Shown: piece after piece, positions 24,333 through 32,714 of the stretch
Numbering within the stretch: position 1 is the first letter of the stretch
Layout: each line of letters opens with the position of its first letter
Assembly: GCA_910583695.1 (NCBI GenBank)
Contig: CAJTZL010000006.1
Span: 16,368 to 80,367 of the forward strand
Direction: 5' to 3'
DNA length: 64,000 bases
From: an uncultured Oscillibacter sp.
Lineage (GTDB): Bacteria > Bacillota > Clostridia > Oscillospirales > Oscillospiraceae
Made by a program: the position numbers and the translations under genes
Notes under the pieces: model-generated
Told to the model about the DNA's origin: nothing
Database searches by the model: none
Seen by the model: the letters and a program-made list of their open reading frames with translations, nothing else

Positions 24333-24707
24333 CTATCTGGAGTATATGAGTCTGGTAACGGAACGGCCCCGCAGACAGACCTGCCGGACATCCCGCAGGG
24401 CGTCGTCCTCAAACGCAAGGTTCCATTGATCCTGACAGCAGCCACCCCGGACCAGCCCACTGAATAGGGTAATATATAGCGTGTCGTTTTTGATTTCCCA
24501 AGCGGCCCGGCGGAACGTTGCGGCACTTTTTCCCTCCAGGCATGCTGTCATGGAAAAATGGTCATCTTCTAAGGCCAGTGCTTCAATAGAAACATCGGTT
24601 GCAGGGCTTCCCCTCCGGGAGGCAAAATCCAGGGCCAGCATCGGCGCGGCCAGCAAGACCAGCGTCAGAAGCAGCACAGCCGCAAAGGGGATTTTCCGCT
24701 GTCTCAT
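24333..24707 (-). CDS. Hypothetical exported or membrane-anchored protein
   Basis: A 124-aa protein with a basic start (MRQRKIPF) and one hydrophobic segment (about residues 8-26, AAVLLLTLVLLAAPMLALDF) that is a signal peptide or anchor. The remainder is soluble, with three cysteines including a CC pair (GGCCQDQWNLAF). I recognise no family. It overlaps the ispF stop by 4 nt and ends the carD-ispD-ispF unit, so it is probably co-expressed with MEP-pathway genes; a link in function is not shown. Confidence 0.68.
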   Translation of the reverse strand: MRQRKIPFAAVLLLTLVLLAAPMLALDFASRRGSPATDVSIEALALEDDHFSMTACLEGKSAATFRRAAWEIKNDTLYITLFSGLVRGGCCQDQWNLAFEDDALRDVRQVCLRGRSVTRLIYSR

Positions 24708-25198
24708 GGGATAGTCTCTTCCTTCTCCACCAGCACTACGGCGTGGGCCGCCATGCCGGAGCCGTCCCCGGTGAAGCCCAGGCCTTCCTCCGTTGTGGCC
24801 TTGACGTTGACCCGTTCCGGCTCAAGCCCCAGGGCGGCGGCGATGTTCTCCGCCATTCGGGCCTTGTAGGGAGATACCTTCGGCGCCTGGGCCAGCAGAA
24901 CCGCGTCAATGTTCACCACGGAAAAGCCCTTCTTCCTCAGAATACTGCCCACCTCCCCCAGCAGCTTCAAGCTGGAAATGCCCTTGTAGGCCGGGTCCGT
25001 GTCCGGGAACAGCTTCCCGATGTCCCCCAGCCGGGCGGCTCCCGCCAGGGCGTCCATGACGGCGTGAACCAGCACGTCCGCATCGGAGTGACCCAAAAGC
25101 CCCTTGTCCCAGGGGATTTCCACGCCGCCCAGAATCAGCTTCCGCTCCGGAACCAGACGGTGGACGTCGTAGCCGTGGCCAATCCGAAGATTCGTCAT
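24704..25198 (-). CDS. ispF: 2-C-methyl-D-erythritol 2,4-cyclodiphosphate synthase
   Basis: IspF is the fifth MEP-pathway enzyme and forms MEcPP. The 164-aa protein starts MTNLRIGHGYDVHRL (metal Asp/His in DVH) and has LLGHSDADVLVHAVMDAL and GDIGKLFPDTD, all canonical. Length is normal. It overlaps ispD by 4 nt (ATGA), consistent with the common ispDF pair, present here as two separate frames rather than a fusion. A much longer frame running upstream is a shadow of ispD. Confidence 0.96.
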   Translation of the reverse strand: MTNLRIGHGYDVHRLVPERKLILGGVEIPWDKGLLGHSDADVLVHAVMDALAGAARLGDIGKLFPDTDPAYKGISSLKLLGEVGSILRKKGFSVVNIDAVLLAQAPKVSPYKARMAENIAAALGLEPERVNVKATTEEGLGFTGDGSGMAAHAVVLVEKEETIP

Positions 25199-25926
25199 CG
25201 TTCTTCCTCCCGGGCCTTCACAATGGCCTCCGCCAGAATCATATCCATGGGTGTGGTGATTTTCAAGTTCTCCTCCTCGCCCTCCACCACGAAGACCACC
25301 TTCCCCAGCCGTTCCACGGCGGAGGCGTCGTCGGTGACGGGGGCCTCCTGTTCCAGGACGGACTGGAGGGCGGCCTTCAAGAGGCTGGCCTCGAAAACCT
25401 GGGGCGTCTGAACCGCCCGGAGCCGCCCCCGGTCCAACGTCTCCTCCACCCCGCCGTCCTCCCGGACGGCCTTGACCGTGTCCTTCACCGCCACGGCGGG
25501 AACGGCGGCGGAACAGCGGGCGGCGGCGGAAACCACACGGTCCACGAGCTCCGGTGTCACCAGGGGGCGGGCGCCGTCCTGCACCGCCAGCAGCTCCACC
25601 TCCGGAGAGGCCTCTAATGCCGCCAGCAACACGGAGTGGACCCGGTTCTCCCCGCCCCGAATCACCTTTTTGCATTTCGTGAGCCCATAGATCCGGCAGA
25701 GCTGGGAAATCTCAAGGATGTCCTCCTCCCGGGCGGCAACGACGATCTCGTCCACGCTCCCGGACACTTGAAGAGCCGCCAGAGTCCGCACCAGCACCGG
25801 CACGCCCTCCAGGGGCTGGAGCAGCTTGTTGACGCCGCCCATCCGGGTGGAGCTGCCCGCCGCCGCCACCAGGGCGGCACAGCGGGGCCTGCGGACCTCC
25901 CGCACTTTTTTAAAAAACGGCAACAT
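25195..25926 (-). CDS. ispD: 2-C-methyl-D-erythritol 4-phosphate cytidylyltransferase
   Basis: IspD makes CDP-methylerythritol. The 243-aa protein has the nucleotide-binding loop ALVAAAGSSTRMGGVNKLL near residue 17, VQDGARPLV, and the C-terminal TDDASAVE region. ATG 25926 (MLPFFKKVREVRRP) follows a GAGAGGA about ten bases upstream; an N-terminal extension overlapping carD is less likely. The enzyme lies directly after carD. Confidence 0.94.
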   Translation of the reverse strand: MLPFFKKVREVRRPRCAALVAAAGSSTRMGGVNKLLQPLEGVPVLVRTLAALQVSGSVDEIVVAAREEDILEISQLCRIYGLTKCKKVIRGGENRVHSVLLAALEASPEVELLAVQDGARPLVTPELVDRVVSAAARCSAAVPAVAVKDTVKAVREDGGVEETLDRGRLRAVQTPQVFEASLLKAALQSVLEQEAPVTDDASAVERLGKVVFVVEGEEENLKITTPMDMILAEAIVKAREEER

Positions 25927-25957
25927 TGCGCAACCATCCTCTCCGCCCTGACGGGCC

Positions 25958-26455
25958 CTACTGTGCCACCGGCGTTTTCTGCATGACCGCATGATCCAGC
26001 CGCTCCTCCGCCTCCTGGTAGGCGCAGCCCTCCACCAGCGCGATTTCCGAGAGAATAATCTGCTTCGCGTTGTGGAGCATTTTCCGCTCTCCCGTGGAGA
26101 GCCCCCGGCGGGACTCCCGCCGCATCAGGCCCTTGACCACCCGGGCCACCTCGTTGAGGTTCCCGCTTTTCAGCCGGAGGAGGTTTTCCTGATAACGCTT
26201 GTTCCAGTTGGCGCTGGACTCCACCTCCAACGTGGGGATTCCGGCGAAGAACGCCTCCGCCTCCGTTGGAGAGATGATGGACCGGATGCCGATGGCCTGA
26301 CAGTTGGCGGTGGGAATCTTCAAAACCAGTCCCCCTACGGGCATTTTGAAGACATAGTACTCCTTCACCTTGCCGGCCACCTTTTCCTGGACCACATCAT
26401 CGATGATACCTGCCCCGTGCATGGGATGCACGATCAGGTCCCCGATTTGGAACAT
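25958..26455 (-). CDS. CarD/CdnL-family RNA-polymerase-binding regulator
   Basis: A 165-aa protein starting MFQIGDLIVHPMHGAGIIDD, the CarD_TRCF Tudor-like domain that binds the RNA-polymerase beta subunit, followed by a helical DNA-binding half (about residues 70-160). CarD proteins modulate promoter open-complex stability, notably at rRNA promoters. AAAGGGG five bases before ATG 26455 fixes the start. The 190-bp upstream region contains three copies of a 9-bp repeat (26516-26561). Likely co-transcribed with ispD-ispF. Confidence 0.92.
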   Translation of the reverse strand: MFQIGDLIVHPMHGAGIIDDVVQEKVAGKVKEYYVFKMPVGGLVLKIPTANCQAIGIRSIISPTEAEAFFAGIPTLEVESSANWNKRYQENLLRLKSGNLNEVARVVKGLMRRESRRGLSTGERKMLHNAKQIILSEIALVEGCAYQEAEERLDHAVMQKTPVAQ

Positions 26456-26515
26456 GGACACCCCTTTCTCTGTCGCGGCCTCTGCCGCTGTGTTGTCTGC
26501 CTCTTGATCCGCTCG

Positions 26516-26561
26516 ATTCCATGCTGGTTCCAATTCCATGCCGATTTTTCTGATTCCATGC
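26516..26561. repeat. Three direct copies of ATTCCATGC upstream of carD
   Basis: The 9-mer ATTCCATGC occurs exactly at 26516-26524, 26533-26541 and 26553-26561 (spacings 17 and 20 bp), about 60-105 bp before the carD ATG. It could be a binding-site array. The remainder of the gap to the CoA-transferase gene shows only a weak hairpin near 26628-26640. Confidence 0.6.
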
Positions 26562-26646
26562 GAAAGACTGCCCTGGGTAGGGACTGCTGTCCAACAAAAG
26601 CTAAGGCAAACACCACACAGCAGAGACCCCGCAGAGAGCGGGCGGC

Positions 26647-27993
26647 TCAGCGCTTGTTGGAACGCCGCCAGATGTGCATTTTCTCCGCCTCGGCGATGAG
26701 CTCCTCCCGGAACTGGGGATGGGCCAGTCCAATGAGTCCCTCCGCCCGCTCCCAGGTGGACTTGCCCTTGACGTTGAACTTGCCGTACTCCGTCACGATC
26801 CAGTGGAGATTCGTGCGTGTGGCCGTGACCACGGAGCCCTCCACCAGAGTGGGCCGGATGCGGGATTTCAGCTGGCCGGACTTCTTGTCCATAAAGGAGG
26901 AGGAACAGCAGATGAAGCTCTTGCCGCCCTTGGCCAGGTACGCGCCCATAACGAAGTCCTGCTGTCCGCCGGCGCCGGAGATATGGTTGATGCCGGAGGA
27001 CTCGGAGGAGACCTGACCGTAGAGGTCGATGTCCACCGCGCCGTTGATGGAGGTGAATTTGTCGATCTGGGAAACCCGGGCAATGTCGTTAACATAGCTG
27101 ACCGGGGCCGCCATGCACTCGGGATTGTTGTTGAGAAAATCATAGAGCTTCTGGGTTCCGGCGGCGAAGGCATAGGTCTGCCGCCCCCGGTCGAAAGGCT
27201 TGCAGGCGCCGGTGATGCGGCCCGCCATGGACATGTCCACAAAGGCGTCCACATACATCTCCGTATGAACGCCCAAGTCCTTCAAATCGGACTCGGCGAT
27301 CATTTTGCCGATGGCGCTGGGCATGGAGCCGATGCCCAGTTGAAGGCACGCGCCGTCCTCAATTTCCGGCACCACCAGATTGGCCACCGCCAGATCCACC
27401 TCGGAGGCCGCAGAGGCCCCGCCCAGGATCTCCATAGGGGGATTTTCCCCCTCCACCACCATGGCCACGTCGCTGATATGTACGCAGTTTTCGAAGCCGC
27501 CCAGGCAGACGGGCATGTTTTTGTTGACCTCGACAATGATGGTTTTGGCGCAGTCGCACACCGCTTTCAGGTGGGAGCCGCCGGGGCCGAAGTTGAACCA
27601 GCCGTGCTCATCCATGGGAGCCACCTGGAACATGGCCACGTCCAAGGTCTTGATGCAGTCCCGGTAATAGCCCGGAAGCTCGGAGTAGCGCAGGGGAATG
27701 TAGTAGGCAAAGCCCTCCTTGATGGCCTTGCGCTCAATGCCGCTCATGTGCCAGGAGTTCCAAGCGAAATGCCCGGCGGCGTCGGGCACGTCGAAAATGG
27801 CGGGACGGCGGGTCAGAATGCCGCCCCGGATGTTCACGTCCTTCAATTCCCCCATCCGGGCCGCCAGAGCCTTGTCCAGGGCGTTGGGAGAGCAGACCGT
27901 CCAGCCGTAGTCCAGCCAGTCGCCGGATTTGACGGCCTTGACGGCCTCGTCGGCGGTGGTCAGCTTCTGGCGGTATTCCTCCTGATAGCGCAT
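26647..27993 (-). CDS. Butyryl-CoA:acetate CoA-transferase-type enzyme
   Basis: A 448-aa class I CoA-transferase of the acetyl-CoA hydrolase/transferase family. It strongly resembles butyryl-CoA:acetate (or 4-hydroxybutyrate) CoA-transferases of gut Clostridia: LTTADEAVKAVKSGDWLDYGW, AWNSWHMSGIERK, VHTEMYVDAFVDM, the segment with the catalytic Glu (LYGQVSSESSGINHISGAGG) and the ending MHIWRRSNKR. It would make butyrate and acetyl-CoA as the last step of fermentation. GGAGG eight bases before ATG 27993 sets the start. It is monocistronic with a sigma-A promoter. Substrate choice between acetate and 4-hydroxybutyrate cannot be settled by eye. Confidence 0.88.
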   Translation of the reverse strand: MRYQEEYRQKLTTADEAVKAVKSGDWLDYGWTVCSPNALDKALAARMGELKDVNIRGGILTRRPAIFDVPDAAGHFAWNSWHMSGIERKAIKEGFAYYIPLRYSELPGYYRDCIKTLDVAMFQVAPMDEHGWFNFGPGGSHLKAVCDCAKTIIVEVNKNMPVCLGGFENCVHISDVAMVVEGENPPMEILGGASAASEVDLAVANLVVPEIEDGACLQLGIGSMPSAIGKMIAESDLKDLGVHTEMYVDAFVDMSMAGRITGACKPFDRGRQTYAFAAGTQKLYDFLNNNPECMAAPVSYVNDIARVSQIDKFTSINGAVDIDLYGQVSSESSGINHISGAGGQQDFVMGAYLAKGGKSFICCSSSFMDKKSGQLKSRIRPTLVEGSVVTATRTNLHWIVTEYGKFNVKGKSTWERAEGLIGLAHPQFREELIAEAEKMHIWRRSNKR

Positions 27994-28078
27994 AGTCGAT
28001 TCCTCCATGTGTTTTAATTTTCCGTCTCTTCACAAGCTGCGAAGGGTAAATTTCTGCGGTAGGACATCTCTATTCAAT

Positions 28079-28107
28079 AGTATAGCATCTCTGGGAAAAT
28101 ATTGCAA
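28079..28107 (-). promoter_or_regulatory. Sigma-A promoter of the CoA-transferase gene
   Basis: Minus strand: TTGCAA (28107-28102), 17-bp spacer, TATACT (28084-28079), about 85 bp before the ATG. Confidence 0.75.
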
Positions 28108-28140
28108 CGTCAAAACGTGAAAAAAATAACATGTTTTTTC

Positions 28141-28173
28141 AAAAAAAGCGGCAGGCACAAGGGCCTGCCGCTT
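28141..28173 (-). terminator. Terminator of the cmk-plsC-ispH/S1 operon
   Basis: An 11-bp stem (AAGCGGCAGGC 28146-28156 with 28163-28173) is followed, on the minus strand, by a run of seven T. It lies about 35 bp after the ispH-S1 stop. Confidence 0.88.
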
Positions 28174-28205
28174 GCTTTTCCAGGGTTTTCAGGGTTTGCG
28201 GAGAC

Positions 28206-30164
28206 TTACTCCCCCACCTCGTCCTCCATGGGCTCCTCCACCGAGGGGGCCAGCAGAGCACGGATGGACAGGGAGATCTTCTTCCGCTCCTCGTCCACAG
28301 CGGTGATCTTGGCGTCCACCATCTGGCCCTCGGACAGCACGTCCTCCGGCTTCTCGATGCGGCGGTCGGCAATCTGGGAGATGTGAATCAGGCCGTCCAC
28401 GCCGGGAACCACCTCGGCAAAGGCGCCGAAGCTCATCAGCTTGACCACCCGGACGGAGGCTACGTCGCCCACGGCGTACTTGTCCATGAACACCTGCCAG
28501 GGGTCCACGTTGTGATCCTTGACGCCCAGGGAAATCTTCCGCTTCTCGGGATCGAAGGAAATCACGTAAACCTCCATGGTGTCGCCCACCTTGCACACCT
28601 CGGAGGGAGTCTTGATGCGGCTCCAGCTCAGCTCCGAAATATGTACCATGCCGTCCACGCCGCCGATGTCGACGAATACGCCGTAGCTGGTCATGGATTT
28701 TACCGTTCCCGTGTAGCGCTTGCCCACCTCGATGTTGGCCCAGATTTCCTCCTGGGCGGCCCGGCGGGCCTCGTCGGAGACGGAACGGATGGAACCCACC
28801 ACCCGGCGGCGGGCCCGGTTCACCTCAGTGACCCGGAGCTGGACCTTCTGGCCCTTCATGGCGGAGAGATCGGCGCCCCGGGGCTGGCCGCTCTGGGAGG
28901 CGGGGACGAACACCCGCACGCCCTTGACGGACACCACGATGCCGCCCTTGTTCTCTTCGGTGACGGTGCCCTCCATCACGGTTTTCTCTTCCACGGCCTG
29001 CTCGATGTTCTCCCAGACCTTCACGGCGTCCAGCCGCTTCTTGGAGAGCTCGGCATAGCCCTCCACGTCGTTGACGCGGACAATGTAGGTTTCGATTTCG
29101 TCGCCCACCTTCACCACGTCCTCCGGCTTGGCGCCGGGGTCGTCCGTCAGCTCGCTGAACTTGATATAGGCCGCCTGCTTGGCGCCCACATCCACCTGCA
29201 CCTCCGTCGGGGTAATGGCGGTGACGATGCCTGTTACCTTCTCTCCTGTATTTAAAGTTTTGAAGGACTGGTTCAGCAGTTCCTCAAAGGACTCCTCGTT
29301 GTTCTCCACCGCTCTGATTTCTTCACTCATGGCTGCATATACCTCCTTAATAATGCCCGCTGGCGTGGACGCACCTGCCGTAAGGCCCGCAACAGAACAA
29401 CCACTGAAAAAATCCGGCGGGAGCTCGTCCGCGTTTTCGATCTGGAGCACGCGGGAACAGCTCTCCTTACAAATTTCTGTCAAATGTTTGGTGTTGGCGC
29501 TTTTACGGTCTCCTACCACGACCATGACGTCCGCTTTCGCGGCGAGAATGGCCGCTTCAGACTGACGCTTATGCGTAGCGGTACATATTGTATCAAATTT
29601 TTTTGCGTTTGTACACTCTTTTTTTACGATTTTCCAAGAAGTTTCAAAAAGTTCACGAATGCATGTGGTTTGCGCAACAATTGTCACCGGCGTCCGCCGG
29701 GCCTCCTGGTCCTTTTCCAGCCACGCTTCCACCGCTTCCGGACCATCGAAAATCAGCGGATGCTTACACCAGCTGGCAATTCCCGCCACCTCCGGGTGGG
29801 CCGCGTCGCCGATGATGATTGGAACCCGCCCTTCCGCCTCGGCCTGGGCCGCCAGGGTCTGGATGCGGCGGACATTGGGGCATGTAGCGTCCACACAGCG
29901 GACGCCACGGGCCTCCAGGCGGTCCAAAACCTGCTTCAGTTCCCCGTGGGAACGGATAACCACCACGTCTCCAGATTGTAAAGTATCTACGCTTTCTACT
30001 TTTTGGATTCCAAGGCTTTCCAGTTCTTTTACGACATGTGTGTTGTGGATGAGGTCCCCCAGCATCCAGCAGCGGCCGGTCTCCTCCGCAGTCTTTCGGG
30101 CCAGCTCCACCGCCCGGCGGACCCCATAGCAAAATCCGGCGCTCCCCGCCAGTATCACTCGCAC
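28206..30164 (-). CDS. ispH: IspH-ribosomal protein S1 fusion (HMBPP reductase + S1 domains)
   Basis: A 652-aa fusion. Residues 1-285 are IspH, the Fe-S enzyme giving IPP and DMAPP: the cluster cysteines are in GFCYGVRRAV, DATCPNVRR and the later GCSVAGLTAGAS. Residues 300-640 carry four S1 RNA-binding repeats (for example GDEIETYIVRVNDVEGYAEL and VGKRYTGTVKSMTSYGVFVD) ending in an acidic tail. This fusion is known in Clostridia. A GTG at 30164 with GGAGGG eight bases upstream is the likely start and overlaps plsC. No separate rpsA is in the window. The reason for fusing isoprenoid and translation functions is not established. Confidence 0.94.
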   Translation of the reverse strand: MRVILAGSAGFCYGVRRAVELARKTAEETGRCWMLGDLIHNTHVVKELESLGIQKVESVDTLQSGDVVVIRSHGELKQVLDRLEARGVRCVDATCPNVRRIQTLAAQAEAEGRVPIIIGDAAHPEVAGIASWCKHPLIFDGPEAVEAWLEKDQEARRTPVTIVAQTTCIRELFETSWKIVKKECTNAKKFDTICTATHKRQSEAAILAAKADVMVVVGDRKSANTKHLTEICKESCSRVLQIENADELPPDFFSGCSVAGLTAGASTPAGIIKEVYAAMSEEIRAVENNEESFEELLNQSFKTLNTGEKVTGIVTAITPTEVQVDVGAKQAAYIKFSELTDDPGAKPEDVVKVGDEIETYIVRVNDVEGYAELSKKRLDAVKVWENIEQAVEEKTVMEGTVTEENKGGIVVSVKGVRVFVPASQSGQPRGADLSAMKGQKVQLRVTEVNRARRRVVGSIRSVSDEARRAAQEEIWANIEVGKRYTGTVKSMTSYGVFVDIGGVDGMVHISELSWSRIKTPSEVCKVGDTMEVYVISFDPEKRKISLGVKDHNVDPWQVFMDKYAVGDVASVRVVKLMSFGAFAEVVPGVDGLIHISQIADRRIEKPEDVLSEGQMVDAKITAVDEERKKISLSIRALLAPSVEEPMEDEVGE

Positions 30165-30796
30165 AGCGGCTTCCCTCCAACGGCCTGACCGCCCAGGGCA
30201 TAGGCCGCTTCCAGCAGGTCGTCGGCGATCTTCTGCATCTCCTCGGAGGTGCCCCGGCGGCCGGTATAACGGGGCTCATAGGGGTCGCCGAAGATGATGC
30301 GGGTCTTGTGAAACAGCTTCTTCTCCCCATCCACAAAGACCGGCACCAGCGTGGCCCCGGTCCGGACGCCGATCATGGCGGCTCCTGCCTTCGCCTGGGG
30401 CGGCAGGCCGTCTATGTAGCCTACGCCGTTTCGGATGGTCGTTCCCTCGGGAAAGATCAGCAGGTTGTCTCCCTCTTTCAGGACCTGGATGGCGGTGCGG
30501 ACGGTGCTGATGTCGTTGTTCCCCCGGCTGACAGGAAAGGCCCCCACCTTTTTCAGCAGCCAGCCCAGGAGGGGATTTTGAAACAGCTCCTCCTTGGCCA
30601 TGATGTGCAGGCGGTAATTGATAGGCAGACGGAGGGCCACCAAAATGGGGTCCCAGTTGCTGGAGTGGTTGGGACAGAGCAGCACGCCGCTTCTGGGCAG
30701 CTTCTCCATGCCCTCCACCGAGGTGGGGTGAAGAATCCGGGAGACAAGGCCCACTATATAATAGATGAAGACAAACAAGCGGTTAAAGGGTTTCAT
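30155..30796 (-). CDS. plsC: 1-acyl-sn-glycerol-3-phosphate acyltransferase
   Basis: A 213-aa PlsC-family enzyme making phosphatidic acid at the membrane. It has an N-terminal hydrophobic segment, the catalytic NHSSNWDP (HX4D) near residue 46, and the substrate-binding FPEGTTIRNG near residue 115. It overlaps cmk by 4 nt and ispH-S1 by 10 nt. Linkage of cmk, plsC and ispH/S1 is usual in Clostridia. Confidence 0.93.
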   Translation of the reverse strand: MKPFNRLFVFIYYIVGLVSRILHPTSVEGMEKLPRSGVLLCPNHSSNWDPILVALRLPINYRLHIMAKEELFQNPLLGWLLKKVGAFPVSRGNNDISTVRTAIQVLKEGDNLLIFPEGTTIRNGVGYIDGLPPQAKAGAAMIGVRTGATLVPVFVDGEKKLFHKTRIIFGDPYEPRYTGRRGTSEEMQKIADDLLEAAYALGGQAVGGKPLCE

Positions 30797-31470
30797 AGGC
30801 CAGTCCTTTCCCGAATCATTCCCAGCAGCGCCTCCAGGCTCTGCTGAAAGTCCAGCGCCGAGGTGTCCAGCAGCGCCGCTCCCTCCGCCTGCCGCAGGGG
30901 GGCCGCCTCCCGGTGGGTATCCCGGAAGTCCCGGTCCTCAATATCCCGGAGAACCTCCTCAAAGGGCTGAGGCGTTCCCCGCTCCTCCAGCTCCCGGCAG
31001 CGGCGCTCCGCCCGAACCTGAGCAGAGGCGGTGAGGAAGATCTTAACCTCCGCGTCCGGCAGGACCACGGTGCCAATGTCCCGACCATCCATGACCACGT
31101 TGTTTTTCCGGGCCAGCTCCCGCTGGGTCTCCATCAGATAGGCCCGCACCACCGGCAGGGCGGAGACGGCGGAGGCGTACCGGGAAATCTCCGGCAGACG
31201 GATCTCCTCGCTGACGTCCCGGCCGTTCAGGAGCATCCGCTGACGCCCGGCCTCGTCATACCGCAGCTCCACCCGGAGCGCGGGCAGCATCGCCGCCACG
31301 GCGGTCTCGTCGCCGGGGTCCACATCCCGGTCCCGGACGGACAGCCCCACGGTCCGGTAAATGGCGCCGGTATCCACGTACAAAAAGCCCAGAGCGGCGG
31401 CGGCGGCCCGGGCCAGGGTGCTTTTCCCCGCGCCAGAGGGACCGTCGATGGCCACGCGAATGGTGCTCAT
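30793..31470 (-). CDS. cmk: Cytidylate kinase
   Basis: A 225-aa enzyme phosphorylating CMP and dCMP. P-loop IDGPSGAGKSTLARAAA is near residue 8, and the CMP-binding and lid parts include VVMDGRDIGTVVLPDAEVK and RAERRCREL. Length is normal. The start ATGA overlaps the HI0933-family gene's stop, and its own stop overlaps the plsC start, forming a tightly coupled run. Confidence 0.95.
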   Translation of the reverse strand: MSTIRVAIDGPSGAGKSTLARAAAAALGFLYVDTGAIYRTVGLSVRDRDVDPGDETAVAAMLPALRVELRYDEAGRQRMLLNGRDVSEEIRLPEISRYASAVSALPVVRAYLMETQRELARKNNVVMDGRDIGTVVLPDAEVKIFLTASAQVRAERRCRELEERGTPQPFEEVLRDIEDRDFRDTHREAAPLRQAEGAALLDTSALDFQQSLEALLGMIRERTGL

Positions 31471-32714
31471 AGAAAATCCTCCTCTTCTGGTCCTTCCGCA
31501 GCCGCAATTCCCGCGGCCCGCCCGGTAGACCAGGCAATTTGAAGATTGAAGCCGCCGGTGTAGGCGTCTACATCGATGATCTCCCCGGCAAAGTACAGTC
31601 CCCGGACCAGCTTCGACGCCATGGTGGCCGGTTCAATCTCCTTTACCTTCACACCGCCGGAGGTAACAATGGCATCCGTCACAGGGCAGGGTCCGGAGAT
31701 GACCACCGGAAAGTGCTTCAAAATCCGCAGCAACCCCCGGCGCTGTTCCTTCGTAATGTCATGAACCTTCTGACGGGAATCAATTTCGGAAGCCCGCACG
31801 ATTTCCGGAATCAGCTTCTTGGGCAGCAGATCGTTCAGGGCGTTGCAAAAGTCCTGGTTGCAGTACTTCTCAAAATCTGCCAGCAGACGCCGGTCCAGAG
31901 CCGACTCATCCATAGCGGGCTTCAAGTCAATCTCCAGGTGGTAGGCCCGCTCCCCGAACCGCCGCATGTGGGCGGAGGCCGACAAAACCAGAGGCCCGCT
32001 AAGACCGAAGTGGGTGAATACCAACTCCCCGAAGTCCGTGTAAATCTTTTTGCTGTCCTCAAACACCGTCAGCCCCACGTTCCGCAGACTGAGGCCCTGA
32101 AGGGTCCGCCCCAGCCCAAAGTCCCGCAGGGGCACCAGTGAGCCCCGGAGGGGCGTCACCGTATGCCCGGCCTCCGCCGCCATGCGGTGGCCCTCGCCGG
32201 TGGAGCCGGTGGCGGGATAGGACACGCCGCCGGAAGCCAGAATCACCGCGTCCGCCGGATAATTCCCCCGCTCTCCCGCCGCGCCGCAGACCGCGCCTTC
32301 CCGGATTTTCAGGTTCCCGGCCCGGTCCCGGACCACCCGGACCCGCAACTTTTTCAGCCGCCGCTCCAGGGCGGCACTGACGTCGAAGGCCCGGTCGGAA
32401 ACCGGAAACACCCGATTCCCCCGCTCCGTCTTCAAGGGCACGCCAAGACCCTCAAAAAAGGCCATGGCATCCTGCGCATGAAAGCGCGATAGGGCGCTGT
32501 AAAGGAATTTTCCATTGCAGGGAATATTCGCCAGCAGCTCCTCCAGCCCCGCGTTATTGGTCAGGTTGCACCGGCCTTTCCCGGTGATGTTCAGCTTTTT
32601 TCCCAGCCGCTCGTTGGGCTCCAGCAGCGTCACGGAGGCTCCCCGCTCCGCCGCGGAAATGGCGGCCATCATTCCGGCGGCCCCGCCGCCGATCACTACG
32701 ATTGCCTTACTCAT
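31467..32714 (-). CDS. HI0933-family flavoprotein (NAD(P)/FAD-dependent oxidoreductase)
   Basis: A 415-aa flavoprotein. It begins MSKAIVVIGGGAAGMMAA (FAD dinucleotide-binding motif) and has the family signature RLGKKLNITGKGRCNLTN. A second FAD motif, GLYFAGEIIDVDAYTGGFNL, lies near the C-terminus. Family members include BaiN-like reductases and proteins of unknown substrate. ATG 32714 overlaps the RpiR-type gene stop by 8 nt. Position before cmk-plsC-ispH is conserved in Clostridia; the physiological substrate is unknown. Confidence 0.9.
   Translation of the reverse strand: MSKAIVVIGGGAAGMMAAISAAERGASVTLLEPNERLGKKLNITGKGRCNLTNNAGLEELLANIPCNGKFLYSALSRFHAQDAMAFFEGLGVPLKTERGNRVFPVSDRAFDVSAALERRLKKLRVRVVRDRAGNLKIREGAVCGAAGERGNYPADAVILASGGVSYPATGSTGEGHRMAAEAGHTVTPLRGSLVPLRDFGLGRTLQGLSLRNVGLTVFEDSKKIYTDFGELVFTHFGLSGPLVLSASAHMRRFGERAYHLEIDLKPAMDESALDRRLLADFEKYCNQDFCNALNDLLPKKLIPEIVRASEIDSRQKVHDITKEQRRGLLRILKHFPVVISGPCPVTDAIVTSGGVKVKEIEPATMASKLVRGLYFAGEIIDVDAYTGGFNLQIAWSTGRAAGIAAAEGPEEEDFL

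Noticed and set aside
28206..30164. Possible assembly error joining ispH and an S1 gene
   Set aside because: The frame is continuous with an intact linker, and ispH-S1 fusions are known in Clostridia.
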